A DNA stretch of 64,000 nt from Ceratorhiza oryzae-sativae (taxonomy: Eukaryota > Basidiomycota > Agaricomycetes > Cantharellales > Ceratobasidiaceae), in contig JARWMV010000016.1 in assembly GCA_030998015.1 (NCBI GenBank), positions 124,001 to 188,000 of the forward strand, read 5' to 3'. The notes under the pieces were generated by a model. That model searched no databases. It worked only from the letters and a program-made list of their open reading frames with translations, and had not been told where the DNA came from. Position 1 is the first letter of the stretch, and every line of letters begins with the position of its first letter. Shown here in pieces: positions 22,692 to 34,752 of this stretch. The translations under genes were made by a program, and so were the position numbers.

Positions 22692-22981
22692 TCTCACGCA
22701 GGGAGGTATCTCGTGGCTAAGATACAAATCGTACTTAGCTCAACTACGAAGGTAGAGAACTAGCATATACTGTACCTAAGATACAAATCGTACTACAGAG
22801 TACAGTAAGAATAAAATACATGAAAAGAAAAGTAAATACGATACCTTAGCTCAACTACGAAGGTAGAGAACTAAGGAAGGAGAGGGGGTTCCCGCGAACT
22901 CGCGCATGATATCAGAGAGGGGGGATACGAAACAGAAACAAATATGCGCATACATGCACGCATATGATTGTAAATTCAACA
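22692..22981 (-). repeat. Solo LTR B of the intact-copia lineage
   Basis: 290 bp, reverse orientation, flanked by TSD CCCAT (22687-22691 and 22982-22986). It has the same ends (TGTTGAATTTAC to GCGTGAGA) and the same duplicated hairpin layout as the 9900-14866 element, with a different hairpin base shared by both copies. Confidence 0.93.
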
Positions 22982-23466
22982 CCCATGTCGTGCACCACCG
23001 TCCTTGGCCATCACAAAGATTCCCTGCCTGATTAACCATACGTTAAAATGATTGGTGCGCTTGTGTATGTAGCCTTGGGCACCCGACCAGACTTGACATA
23101 CCCGGTGCAACACCTTGCTCAATTTACGTCTTGTTACGGTCCTGAACATGTGAAGGCTCTCAAGCGAGTAATTCGATACGCTGCTGGGACAGCAGGCCGA
23201 TCAATTAAATACTACGGCCTTGCAGATGAGGGTAAGATTATGGAGGTCGGATACGTTGACGCCAATTGGGCACTTGATATACTAGACCGGCACCACGTGT
23301 CCGGTATGGTCTTTTCGCTTGCATCGGGACCAATCGCTTGGAGCTCAAACAAGCAAGCGACTGTATCGATTTCTTTTATGGAAGCTGAGTATATGGCCAT
23401 GGCATATGGCACACGACATGCACTATGGCTGCGCATGTCTTTTTCCGAGCTTGGATTTGAGCGCAC

Positions 23467-23746
23467 TGTTGGAATACAATCTTAGTTCGTGTGTATATGC
23501 GGAATATTTGTATCTGTTTGCGCTTTTCCCCTTTTATATGCTCCACAGAAAATTTTCTTTCTCCTTAGTTCTCTACTCTCGTAGTTGAGCTAAGGTATAG
23601 TTTTTGTTTCATTTCTCTTACTCCTGTCGTTTACTCGTGCCTGTAGTACAATTATTACTAGGTACAGTCAATACATAGTTCTCTACTCTCGTAGTTGAGC
23701 TAAGTACAATTATTACTAGCTTGCCCGGAAACCTCCCTGCGTAAGA
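23467..23746 (+). repeat. Solo LTR C, diverged relative of the intact copia LTR
   Basis: 280 bp, forward, flanked by TSD CGCAC (23462-23466 and 23747-23751). Starts TGTTGGAATACAAT and ends GCGTAAGA. It carries two copies of its own hairpin version (CTACTCTCGTAGTTGAG) and two copies of AGTACAATTATTACTAG, placed as in the intact LTR. Confidence 0.92.
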
Positions 23747-24006
23747 CGCACGAACGCTACACCAGTGCTAACCGACTCTCGATTGGCAATCGCACTCACT
23801 CAAGACTTACAATTTCATGGTAGATCAAAGCATATCGATATCCGACATCACTTTATTCGCGAGCAAAGTGAGAACAGCGAAATCGCGACTCCGCATGTAG
23901 CCGGCATTGACAACCTTGTGGATGGCTTCATAAAGCCTTTACCAGCGCCTAATTTTAATCGCAATTTCACAGTTTTAATGTCCTCGTCATATGTTTGAGG
24001 GGGAGT

Positions 24007-24416
24007 GTTGTTTGTGCACACGATATGACAATGAGCAATGAAATGTGCTTCGCGCATTTCACGCCTTTTCCATTGTACGATGCTTTGCATGTATGCATTG
24101 CTATCTATTATTGTATTACACCGATGAGCGAGTAGCGCCTATATACTGTATAAAGAGCAAAGCTCTTTCCCATTTAATCTATCCCGTCTGTGAACCCCAT
24201 ATATATTACTCTAACTGCGCATACACTCTTCATAGTTTGTTCCTTTTTTACCGTTACTCCGATTGCCCACACTTGCTTGTATGCTCATGGTCTGTTTATT
24301 TGATATCGCATTAGTCTTACGGTCTATATTATATACTTGCCTTACGCCAGGGCATGCAGTTTCCCATCTTATTCAAAACAGGTTTTTCTCACCATTTGCT
24401 CGATTCAGCCCATCTG
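24007..24416 (+). repeat. Probable 3' LTR start of the copia relic
   Basis: Follows the relic's polypurine tract and begins TGTTGTTTGTGCACAC. Its far end was not located and may continue past solo LTR D, which is inserted at 24422. No other copy is in the window, so the call rests on position and the TGTTG start. Confidence 0.5.
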
Positions 24417-24421
24417 CATCG

Positions 24422-24697
24422 TCTCACGCAGGGAGGTTTCAGGGGAGCTAGATACGAATGTACATTGCTCAACTACAAAGGTACAGAACTTTATATTCAC
24501 TTTACTTCAATACGAATGCAATAAGAGGGACAGTGAGAAAATAAACACATGAGAAAGAGAAAGCTATGCCTTAGCTCAACTACAAAGTTAGAGAACTAAG
24601 GCAGAAATTTTTCATAGGGGGGAGGCATGGTATCAGAAGTGAGTACACAAATACAAACACACCGCATACATGAACGGATATGATTGTAGATTCAACA
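24422..24697 (-). repeat. Solo LTR D, oldest member of the same LTR lineage
   Basis: 276 bp, reverse, flanked by TSD CATCG (24417-24421 and 24698-24702). On the minus strand it starts TGTTGAATCTACAATCATAT and ends CCCTGCGTGAGA. Both hairpin blocks are present but differ from each other, unlike in LTRs A-C. Confidence 0.9.
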
Positions 24698-24702
24698 CAT
24701 CG

Positions 24703-25979
24703 CTCATCTGTCTATTTTCGTCGCCCTGACCTCCCCCTCGACATCGTCCCCTCGGCGCTTAACTGGCCCCCTCCAGTCTAACACCCCTCTCCTCCGAGTT
24801 TTGTCTCTTGTCATCTGAATACGCTGAGCAACCACGTAACAGATGATTTGATATGGCGGTTAGCCCAGGAGATGAGCAGGAGCCGCGTGTTTCGTCATCG
24901 CAGCCCAAACCGGGTATTTACAGAACTTCGAACAAGAGAAGCAGATATATGATCAAGCCGAAACCTCCTCCAAAGACGCGAACGCGACGTACTGTAAGTG
25001 GTACCTGATCCGAGGGAATAAAAAAGCTTGGGCTTATGAGGGCCACCCGCCACTCATAGGGGTGCTTATCTCAGCCAGAAAGATATCGGCCATAGGCCAA
25101 TGGCAACCCCCGAACTTCATTCCCTCGTAAAGGAGCGCCCGCAAGTCGAGCATTAATGTCGGCAGGTGATTCAGCGTTTAGTTGGGACATCAAGCTTCTG
25201 ACTCGCGGCTCCAGGTTCCATGCCTGACAACAGGCTCACTACAAACGGGGACAACCAGTGTAATAATAAAAGAACCGGAAGTTCAGCCGGATCAAATTGG
25301 TAAGTAGCGGCGCGGCCAAACGTATCCACGTTCCGTGGCCCCCTTCACTAGTCACCATGGCGTGGGATTTGAACATTGAAAAAACCATTGCTATATTACA
25401 GGCCGGATTTGTTGCTCTTATGAACAACAACACTGGGACTGAGGCGAGTGGCTATTTGGCCCTGGACGTTCAGACGAAGCCGACGGACGTATTTGACGTC
25501 AGTCACGACAATCGGGTAGTGGCGGTCTTCAGCCTCGTTAGTCAATATCAGGCGGTATGGATTGCTTATCTGGCCGAGGCTCCGAGCTGAGGTAAGGCAC
25601 ATTTCAAATAGTCGCTGGCACGGGCGCCTGTTCTGGATCCCGCGCCGCCGAGCCCGCGCTACTCAAGTTCAGGTAGCTGCTGCAGAATGTCCAAAGGATC
25701 GGCCTGAGAATACACATCCCGCGGGAGCACGATTTTTGTTTTCTGGTAGGTTCAACAAAAACCGAAATTCGCGGAGGCATTTGATTCGCGCGTATGATGA
25801 CAGTTTGATTATTTGATGACGGAGTTCAAATGGGTGATATTCTCAGTTAACCGCGCGGTATGCCGCGCTCCGTGAACCTGTGCGGGGCTAAAGGGAGCCT
25901 GGCATAAATACAGGACTGCGCTCAGAGGTTCACCCAACAGTCCCAGGTTTTACTCTCGTACACATCCTATAATCGAATA
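24703..25979. other. Upstream region of ABC transporter copy B; no gene seen
   Basis: From about 24770 on it is a diverged duplicate of 15400-16740. A plus-strand open frame at 25297-25590 is not conserved as an ORF in the copy-A partner, so I read it as chance. ATAAATA at 25904-25910 is the counterpart of the copy A TATA box. Confidence 0.55.
25904..25910 (+). promoter_or_regulatory. TATA-like box of ABC transporter copy B
   Basis: ATAAATA (preceded by C instead of T in copy A) lies 70 bp before the ATG at 25980, in the block conserved between the two copies. Confidence 0.45.
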
Positions 25980-28900
25980 ATGGATTCTAAACCGGCGCTA
26001 CAGCGGCGCCCCTCTCACGCCGACTCTGTCCCCCCCGACTTTTTCGATTCTGAAGGATGCGTGGCTCTTAATCGTACTCTGTCGCACATGAGCCAGCAGG
26101 AGCAGGCCGACACCACTTCAATGCGTCGCCGCTCCCACAGCCAAAGTGCTGCTCATACAGAAGTTGGGTCTGTCTTGGGCACTTTGGTGGAGAACCAAGC
26201 CGAAGAGGGCAAATTTGATCTTTCCGAGCGTATTCGACATGTCCTTGAAAGTATGGACAACGAGGGGATTAAGAAACGTGACCTTGGGGTTGGGTTCATG
26301 GTACGTCCATCGTGGACCTGTTCTGCTGTCGATACTGAGAATGCGCTTAGGACCTGACGGTTCGGGGTCTCGGCGCCGCAGCCAAGTATCAGCCTACTGT
26401 TTTCTCCCTTCTTTCTCCCAGGACATGGCTGAATAATCTACACGAGTTGCGCCATCCCCCTGTCAAGGATATCCTCTCCGATTTCACAGGCACAGTACGT
26501 AGCGGAGAGATGCTACGTGAGTGTTTGTCTGTTGAAACTGCTCATACCATGCTCACCACGGATGTAGTGGTCCTCGGTTCTCCGGGAAGCGGTTGCTCCA
26601 CCTTGCTCAAAGTACTGGCCAATCATCGTGACGGCTACTACGAGGTCGTGGGCGATGTATCGTACGATGGGATTACTCCAGGCTACCTTGCAAAGCATTA
26701 CCGAGGAGGTAGGTCACGGCTTCATACAACCTTTTCCTCTTGCTGATCAGTTGTTAGATGTCGCCTATTCTCCCGAGGACGATATCCATTTCCCGTCTCT
26801 ATCCGTCAAGAACACACTCACTGTGGCAGCCAAGATGCGTACTCCGCAAGCTCGAATTAATCAGATGACACGGCCAGAATTTGTAGAAGGTGCGTCGATC
26901 AATGTTATTCAACGGCTGAACCTAAACAGCTTCTCTAGGCATTACGCAAACGCTGGCTACCGTTTTCGGTCTTCGGCATACGTATGATACACCTGTGGGA
27001 GACGAGACGATCCGGGGTGTCAGCGGAGGAGAGAAGAAGCGTGTCAGTATTGCGGAGATGATGGCCACGCGAGCACGAATATGCTGTTGGGACAAGTAAG
27101 CAATCAGGATTACGTATTTGGGTTATTGGTAATAACGCCTTTGCTAGCTCTACCCGTGGTCTCGACGCCAGCACCGCCCTCGAGTTCGTTCGCGCACTCA
27201 GAATTGCAACCGACATTGGCCATTCCACCACCGTCGTCAGCATATACCAAGCTGGCGAGTCCCTCTATCGACTTTTCGACAAAGTATGCGTCATCTATGC
27301 TGGTAGACAAATCTACTATGGTCCTGCGGACGATGCCCGCCAGTACTTCATCGATATGGGCTGGGAACCTGCCGATCGCCAGACCACCGCTGACTTCCTC
27401 GTCGCTGTGACTGACCCTCTCGCACGTACCCCCCGTGTCGGCTGGGAGAACCGGGTCCCTCGAACCGCGGAGGAGTTTGCCGCTCGTTGGGCCGAAAGTG
27501 CACAAGGTCGAGCCAACCACGCCAACGCCGAACAGTATATGCAAGCTCCCAAGGACCAGTTGGCGCACTACAAGGAAAGCGCTCGTGCTGAACGAGCGAC
27601 TACGATGAGCCAGGACAGTGCATATACCGTTTCGGTGTGGATGCAAGTCCGGGGTATCATGTTGCGTCGTATCCAGATCCTTCGTGGCAGCATGGCCGCT
27701 CAGGTCATCATGGTTGTTGTGTTCCTCGCCCAAGCGCTCGTAATGGGCAGCCTGTTCCTGAATATGCCCGTTGCAACCAGTGCCTACTTTTCTAGAGGGG
27801 GTGTTCTGTTCTTTTCGATCCTCTTCGGAGCGCTGAGTTCGACGGTGAGTTGTCTTGTCCACAGAGTTGTGGAGCCCAGCTAATTTAATTACAGGCCGAG
27901 ATTCCAGCACTTTATTCACAGAGACCCATCGTCGCTCGGCACCAAAAGGCAGCCATGTGTGAGTGCGTTTTGCCTTCGTTTTATCGCCCGTATTGAAGAA
28001 TTGCATAGATCACCCTTTTGTCGAAGCGTTGGCGCTTACTGTGGTGGATATCCCTATTTCTTTCTTTACTCAAGTGATATTTTCTATTGTGTTATATTTT
28101 ATGACTGGTAAGGTGCACATGGACTTCCGTTGAATGTTACTAACAGCTCTTTCAGGCTTGCAGAGGGATGCTTCCAAATTTTTTACCTTCCTCCTAATCA
28201 CTTTCACCATTACTCTCACCATGAAGGCATTTTTCCGAGCGCTTGCTGCGAGCTTCGCTCAGGAGTCTACCGCACAAGCTATCTCCGGTATTGGTACACT
28301 CGCGCTGGTTCTCTACACTGGTTATACTATTCCTCGACCATCCATGTAAGCCTTGCGTGCACCACTGCCTCTTCGGATATTGACATACAATGGTACAATA
28401 AGGATTGGAGCACTCAAGTGGATCACCTACATCAATCCTATCCGATACGGGTTCGAGGCCTTGGTCGTGAACGAGTTCCATGGTTTGCATGGCCAATGTT
28501 CCCAATTTGTTCCCTCAGGTGCTGGATACGAAAATATCGGACTTACGAACCAAGTCTGTACCACGGTTGGTGCGGTGCCCGGACAGTCTTTCGTCGACGG
28601 GGACAGGTTTGTTGAGAAATCCTACGGCTACTCGTACGGCAATTTATGGCGTAACTTGTGAGTCTCTGTTCTCATTTATCGCTATATATTCTTACTGTAT
28701 CCTATTCAGCGGCATCGTCGTTGCCTTTTGGATCGGGTTCTTGGTTTGGTTCTTCGTCGCGACAGAGCAGTCTAGTCACGCCTCGGGCGGAGCTACTCAG
28801 CTTGTCTTCAAGCAAAACGCGACTCTTCCCACAATCGGCGACAGTAACAATGCCAAGGATACCGAGTGTGGACCTTCGTCTGCCAATGCTGCTGTCGCTG

Positions 28901-31742
28901 AGAAGGGTCATGCGGATTCCAAAGAGGCACAGAACGCACTCCCCAAGGCCAATTCCGTATTCTCCTGGTATCATATGAACTACGACATTTCTCTGCCCGG
29001 TGGGAACAATCGTCGCCTCCTCGACGATGTTTCTGGATATGTTGCGCCAGGGAAGATGGTATGTGGTGATGGTTATCCTAGTCCATTCGAAACTTTGTTC
29101 ACCGGTGTAATGGTTTAGACCGCGCTCATGGGAGAAAGTGGTGCCGGAAAGACTACACTTCTCAACACCCTTGCCGAGCGAGTAAACACCGGTGTGATCA
29201 CAGGCGACAGATTCGTCAATGGCCAGCCGCTTCCCAAGGATTTCGCATCACAAACCGGATACTGCCAACAGATGGACATACATCTTGCGAGCACCAGTGC
29301 GTCATTTTAACACCTGTCATGAGCATATTTAGTGATATTTGGTGTAGCCGTGAGAGAGGCCTTGATGTTCTCTGCTGAGCTTCGTCAACCCGCGTCTGTG
29401 CCCATCGAGGAAAAGCGGGCTTAGTGAGTACCGCTGGCGTGATACCTGTGCGGAAAATTAACCCTTTTGAAAAGTGTCGAAGAAGTTATTAAGATGTGTG
29501 CCATGGAATCCTACGCCGATGCGATCGTTGGTATTGTCGGCGAGGGGCTAAATGTTGAACAACGCAAACGGCTGACGATCGGAGTGGAACTTGCCGCAAA
29601 GCCGGACTTGTTGCTCTTCTTGGACGAGGTAAGTTGGACTCCCACTCCTCACATTACGTCAGGTTCACATTTTGGCTAGCCGACCTCGGGGCTCGATTCT
29701 CAATCGGCATGGGCGATTGTCAAATTCCTGCGTTCTCTCGCTAATCGCGGCCAGGCTATCTTGTGCACGTGAGTACCAAAGTTCGTCCGATGCAGGCTCG
29801 GGCTGATTGTATGCGCTAGGATCCACCAACCTTCCGCCGAGCTATTCCAATCCTTTGATCGCCTGCTCTTGCTTCGTAAAGGAGGTCAGACTTGCTACTT
29901 TGGCAACCTCGGGCACAACTCGAGCGATATGATTGGTACGCTATCGCCGCTATACTGAAACTCATGCTACGTGCTCTAACCGCCATCCTTTAGCGTACTT
30001 TGAGAGGAATGGAGCCCGTAAATGTCAGCCAGAAGAGAATCCTGCCGAGTACATGCTCGACGTCATTGGGTACGTTAAATGTGTGAATTTGTTCTTCTTT
30101 CTGACCGTTTCGCGACAGTGCTGGTGCAACGGCTAAGAGTAGCATCGACTGGCACGCCGCATGGAAGCGAGCTCCAGAGTCAGCGTCTCTAGAGCAGGAA
30201 CTCCAGGAAATACACCAGCGCGGCCGTGAGAAGAACTCTGCGGGGCGCGGAGATCGGCCAGAGTTTGCCACTGGAATGATGAACCAACTTTCTTCTCTGC
30301 TTCGTAGATCCTTCCGAGTGAGTATTCTCGGGTTATACGTACAATCGTTCCAGCTAACGTTCTTGAAAAGCACTACATTCGCAGTCCCACATACATCATG
30401 AGCAAGCTCGCACTGAATATTCTGGCCGGGCTATTCATAGGGTTCACGTTCTATAAGTCTCCGAGCTCCATCCAGGGTTCTCAAAATAAACTCTTTGCGG
30501 TCTTCATGGGTATGTTTTCGTCATGACAGGATCAAAGCAAACATATAACCAGTCCCCTGCTGTGCAGCTGTCGTCTTGACCAATTCACTCAGCAGCCAGC
30601 TTCAAGTCGAGTTCATCAACTTCAGGAATATTTACGAGTATCGTGAGAAGCAGAGCAAGATGTACTCTTGGATCCCTCTTGTCACTTCTAGCTTGGTAAG
30701 CACCTCCCAGCGACTGGTAGCATTTGACCCATTGCCTAATGCAATTGACTGAATTTCAGCTTGTCGAGCTTCCATTCAATATCTTTGGCTCGGCACTGTT
30801 CTACTTCTGCTGGTACTGGACTGTTGGCTTCCCGGGCAGTTCGGATCGCGCGGGATACATGGTGTGTGATGAAGAGTCGCATTTCATAGCGCCGACTAAT
30901 TACTTCCACAGTGGTTGATGATGTGCATCTGCTTCCCACTCTATTACACGACCTTCTCACAAGCTGTGGTTGCCATGGCACCTGATGCCATGATTGCAGG
31001 TGTCTTGTTCAGTTTCTTGTTCTCGTTTGTGCTCTCCTTGTGAGCTCTATCGCCCTTTGTTCTGCGCTTGAGCTGACCAAATCCGTAACAGCAATGGTGT
31101 CATGCAACCCTACTCGCAGCTTATTCATTTCTGGAAGTGGATGTGTAAGTTCAGACGAATTGTCTTTAAATCTGTATTTCTGACGTTCGTTGCCAGACCG
31201 TCTATCTCCTTTCACCTACCTTGTCGAAGGCATGGTGGTCGACGGCATTGGTGGCACAGCGGTCCAGTAGGTTTTTTTAGCCCCAAGAAATTGCTCTTAC
31301 TTACATTCATTTGAAGATGTTCGTCGACCGAGATCCAAACTTTGGTCCCTCCATTCGGCCAAACTTGCAACCAGTTTATGGGCGAATACATCTCTCGCGC
31401 AGGTGGATACCTCCTCAACGGCAATGACACGTCAAGTTGTCAATTCTGCCCCCAGAGCGCGGCCGATACTTATTTGTAAGTCGTTTGGCTCTCTTGTTTT
31501 CGTCTCTCGTCTTAATGATCGTTTTGTAGGGCTTCGCTTAACATGTCCTTCTCGCACCGCTGGCGTGATATTGGGATTATGTTTGCATTTACCGTAAGTA
31601 TCTATATCCAACTCCGTGCTCATACTAAGCGGTACACGAACAGATTTTCAATGCGTTTTTGATCTATGCATGCACATACCTATTCCGCATTCGCCGCACT
31701 GCTCCATTCAGTCGCCTGCGTGCCAAGCTGTTCAAGGCTTAA
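25980..31742 (+). CDS. PDR-type ABC transporter, copy B (tandem duplicate of copy A)
   Basis: Same exon-intron plan and domain order as copy A. NBD1 has [29 protein letters not shown] and CWDN; NBD2 has [34 protein letters not shown] and [15 protein letters not shown]. It ends [11 protein letters not shown] at 31740-31742. The N-terminus differs ([16 protein letters not shown]) and the segment before NBD2 is clearly diverged ([18 protein letters not shown] against [18 protein letters not shown]). Long stretches, introns included, are nearly identical to copy A, for example 26440-26708 against 17205-17472 and most of 31290-31735 against 22050-22495. All borders I checked are GT-AG, including 26709-26757 where copy A has GC-AG. 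No disabling change was seen, so both copies look usable. Separate promoters suggest separate control. Confidence 0.93.
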
Positions 31743-32094
31743 AGGTCAAACCTTGTCCGAGTTGCACACCATCGACTCCGGTTAATTTCGACCCGTTTCA
31801 TAATTCACACTCTTTTAAATTCTCTTGGACATTTCTTTTCAATATTTCTCCTCAAGCCGGTGTATTCCGTATTACCAAACCCTAGAGCAATGAATATCAC
31901 CTGAGCATATAATAGCCTTATCACTTGGTCCGCCATTTGAGGGCGGAAGTGTGAGGTGCGCGTAGCGCACAAACACATAAACGGCACAGCCACGCGCCTG
32001 TGCCCTCTCTCTCTCTCTCACATGCTCTCTAAGCGGACATTGTTATCATTTCATTTCATATCTAGACACTACACTGTCATTCCTCGTATATATA
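31743..32094. other. 3' region of ABC copy B up to the Tc1 element
   Basis: No gene seen. AT-rich DNA with a short CT run (TCTCTCTCTCTC near 32007-32018). The Tc1 element begins at a TA dinucleotide at 32093-32094. Confidence 0.5.
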
Positions 32095-32306
32095 CAGTTC
32101 GGGACAAAACTGCTCGCAGCAATCGAAGTTCTGACTTTGAACGCTAATAGCTTGAGACTTAGCACACGAGACCGCATGTATTTAGTACCGTTCGATAGCT
32201 ATACATCTGAGCTACAAAATTAATATATATGTAACATGTTTCATCATGTGGTCTCAGAGATAACCTTAAGACAAAACAGAAGGTACATGCGAGCAGTTTT
32301 GTCCCC
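32095..32306 (+). repeat. Left 212-bp inverted repeat of the Tc1 element
   Basis: Tip GGGACAAAACTGCTCGC at about 32101-32117; inverted inner copy GCGAGCAGTTTTGTCCCC at about 32289-32306. Confidence 0.9.
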
Positions 32307-32441
32307 AGTTTCATAATCTGCATGTTTTCCCTACCTGTTTGAAACTACTCAGTCTTGCAATCTGGAGTGTTTTTGGCAGCCTATGTATAGCATATATAGC
32401 GCATATAGCCTCGAGATCAATAACAAACCAGTCATCTAGGT

Positions 32442-33461
32442 ATGCCCCCTCCACTCACTCAGGATCAAATCGACTCCGTGCTTTCACTACTTGATTCTGG
32501 GCATAAACATTCTCAAATTTGAGCTGGACTGACAATTTCATCTGCATCTATTACAAAAATATGTGCTAGGTATTGCCCAGACCTCTGCAAATCAAAGGGT
32601 GGGCGTCCTTGCAAGCTGAATCCAACAGCAATTCGCCATGCTGTTTGACTTGTAACCAACCATAACTCAGTCTCCACCCGCGAGGCCACCCAATTGCTCT
32701 GCAATCTTATGGGACAGTCCATACATTGTAAAACTGTCCGTCGCGCACTGAAGGGGGCAGGTTTAAGGCCAGTCAAGGGCACTAAAAAACCAAGGCATAC
32801 CCCACAGCAGATCCATGATCGGATTGCATTTGCTGAGGCACACAAAGACTGGACAATGGAGGACTGGAAACAGGTATTATGGTCAGATGAGACAAAAATC
32901 AATCGGTTAGGGTCAGATGGGATTCACTGGACATGGGCTCGCCAAGGGGAAACACTCACAGATCGGCAGATTGTTCCAACTGCAAATTTTGGTGGAGGAT
33001 CACTCATGTTTTGGGGGTGTATGGGATGGTCAGGAACTGGCTTTGGGTGTCGTTTGGAGTGCACCTTGAACAAGGAGTTATACCTGGAGATTTTAGGTGA
33101 TGAGCTTTCACGAAGCCTTGAGCTCTTGGGATTGGAGCCTGGAGAGGTGATTTTTCAGCAAGACAACGCCAGCTCCCATAAGGAAAATGTTTGCCTTAAC
33201 TGGTTCAATGATCACGAAATTGAGGTAATGGAGTGGCCAGCCAACTCTCCAGACCTCAACCCAATCGAAAACCTTTGGGCAGAGCTTAAATGGTGCCTAG
33301 GCAAGTACGAAGCCCCACCTGCAGGGATCCTGGAGTTATGGGATCGCGTCCAGGATGTCTGGAACCAATTTGGTGAAAACTACTGCCAAAAGCTTATAGA
33401 AAGCATGCCTAGGCGCATGGCTATGGTTTTGAAAAGGAAAGGAAAGGTGATTCCATATTAA
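32442..33461 (+). pseudogene. Tc1-family DD34E transposase with two nonsense codons
   Basis: The frame runs from ATG 32442 to TAA 33461 (339 codons before the stop) with TGA at 32520-32522 and 32646-32648. The part after the second stop is open for 271 codons. N-terminal HTH: TQDQIDSVLSLLDSGHKHSQ, then LTISSASITKICARY. Catalytic core: LWSDETKIN (D), FQQDNASSHKE (D), and SPDLNPIENLWAELK (E) with 34 residues between the second D and the E, the Tc1 DD34E spacing. Tc1 enzymes cut and paste at TA sites, which fits the flanks. Both stops could come from CGA arginine codons by one C-to-T change at a CpG. An ATG at 32694 could start a protein with all catalytic acids but no DNA-binding domain. Confidence 0.9.
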
Positions 33462-33489
33462 ATATCTCTGGACAGATATCTGGATTTTT

Positions 33490-33701
33490 GGGGACAAAAC
33501 TGCTCGTATGCACATCTTGTATTGTTTTGCTCATATGTATGCGGTTTCGCAATCAAGTATGCTTCATGTATATTTATTTTGTAGCTGAGATATAAGGCTA
33601 TCAAACGGTGCTAAATACATGTGGTCGCATGTGCCAGGTCTCAAGTTATTAGCATTCGAAGTCAGAACTTTGATCGCTGCAAGCGGTTTTGTCCTGAACT
33701 G
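33490..33701 (-). repeat. Right 212-bp inverted repeat of the Tc1 element
   Basis: Reverse partner of 32095-32306, roughly three quarters identical by eye, and of exactly the same length. Confidence 0.9.
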
Positions 33702-33703
33702 TA

Positions 33704-34752
33704 TATACAGCTCGCCATGTACGTAGTAAGCCAGAACTCCTCGAACCTGAGACAGTTGGCAAGTCATTGCTCAGCCCTAAGTCTCAACACTGCCTTCCCC
33801 CATCTCGCATTCGACTTCTTGGCCTACTGGCCTTACAGGAAGTTATGCAATTAAAAAAAACCGCCAGTCATGTAAATATTTCAAACATGACAACAGCAAC
33901 TTCATTAGCCAGATACGACTACTTTCAGTACCTGGGAACTGCCTTGCGTGGTCGACTCTGCCAAGCTTCTCCCTGATAGTCATGGGTTTAACTTCTGAAG
34001 CATGGCTGTACTACAGTGGAGTAATGTCAAATGCTGGTCTGTGGATACAACCATGGTGTGGTACACAAAAATCGATCTGTCATAATGCTGTATGGGCATC
34101 AATCAATTGAACTTATTGGGCTATCTGTTTCCCAACTTTTGCTCTCCCATGAAATGGGCCAATACATCAGTTGGACTGGCTTGTAGAATATTCTTGTACA
34201 TATTAGAATTCTCTTGAATTAATGAATTGTTGAGTCAAGTCTGTAATCAAGTCTGTTCACTATATGCGCCATATATGCACATCACAGTGTGAGCCTGATT
34301 TGGAAAATTTCAGGGTGTAGGTAGCAGTGCTTTTGACCTCTTACTGAACATCCCATTCTCTCTAAAGCTGAATGTCTCTACTCCATTTTAAACCATTTTC
34401 TATTATTTGTATCACATACAATAATTGATTTCTCTACAGCTCACAAGACTGCTGCTGTGTTGGGCTTTGACAATCAGCAACACTGACCTCTCCCTAAACA
34501 GTAACTTAATGGGCTGATAGTTGTCTGGTCATTTCCCAAATGATGTGCCACCCATGTGGTTGATGGGCTTTGTCTTGCATTGATGAGCACAAGTGATGTG
34601 GTCCCTTACAGTTTGAACACAACTGAAACCTCTGAAATGACTCAGTAGATTAGGAAGAATCTGATGGCTACTGTGGGTGCAATATGGCAACAAGCTGGTA
34701 GTTGTTATGGATCACTAACATTTTTCTATTATTTTAGTCTGCTTTGCCAACC
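33704..34752. other. AT-rich stretch without recognisable genes
   Basis: Only short open frames without motifs. Probably decayed repeat DNA, judging from its neighbours. Nothing specific can be supported. Confidence 0.45.

Larger units (their letters stand above)
22640..24006 (+). pseudogene. Copia pol relic (RT end and RNase H), split by two solo LTRs
   Basis: Begins near GMENCNTIDTPM (22655-22690), the end of a copia RT domain. The next part (from 23048: MIGALVYVALGTRPDLTYPV, then DANWALDILDRHHVSG and SISFMEAEYMAMAYG) is RNase H. The 3' part (23765-23998: LTDSRLAIALTQD, HGRSKHIDIRHHFIREQ) is the RNase H end. A solo LTR splits the RT end (22692-22981) and another splits RNase H (23467-23746). 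Without each insert and one TSD copy the reading frame runs on, so the insertions came after the relic settled. A stop (TAA near 23031) marks its own decay. GAGGGGGAG at about 23997-24005 is its polypurine tract, followed by TGTTG, so its 3' LTR starts near 24007. This family differs from the intact element. Confidence 0.88.
32095..33701 (+). mobile_element. Tc1/mariner-type transposon, complete ends, dead transposase
   Basis: 1607 bp between TA target duplications (32093-32094 and 33702-33703). The outer ends are CAGTTCGGGACAAAAC and, on the other strand, CAGTTCAGGACAAAAC. Terminal inverted repeats are 212 bp each (32095-32306 and 33490-33701) and imperfect. Each repeat also carries an inner, opposite copy of the tip motif (GAGCAGTTTTGTCCCC). 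The transposase between them has two in-frame TGA codons. Confidence 0.93.

Noticed and set aside
25297..25590. 97-codon ORF upstream of ABC copy B
   Set aside because: Not open in the duplicated counterpart upstream of copy A; likely part of the upstream DNA.
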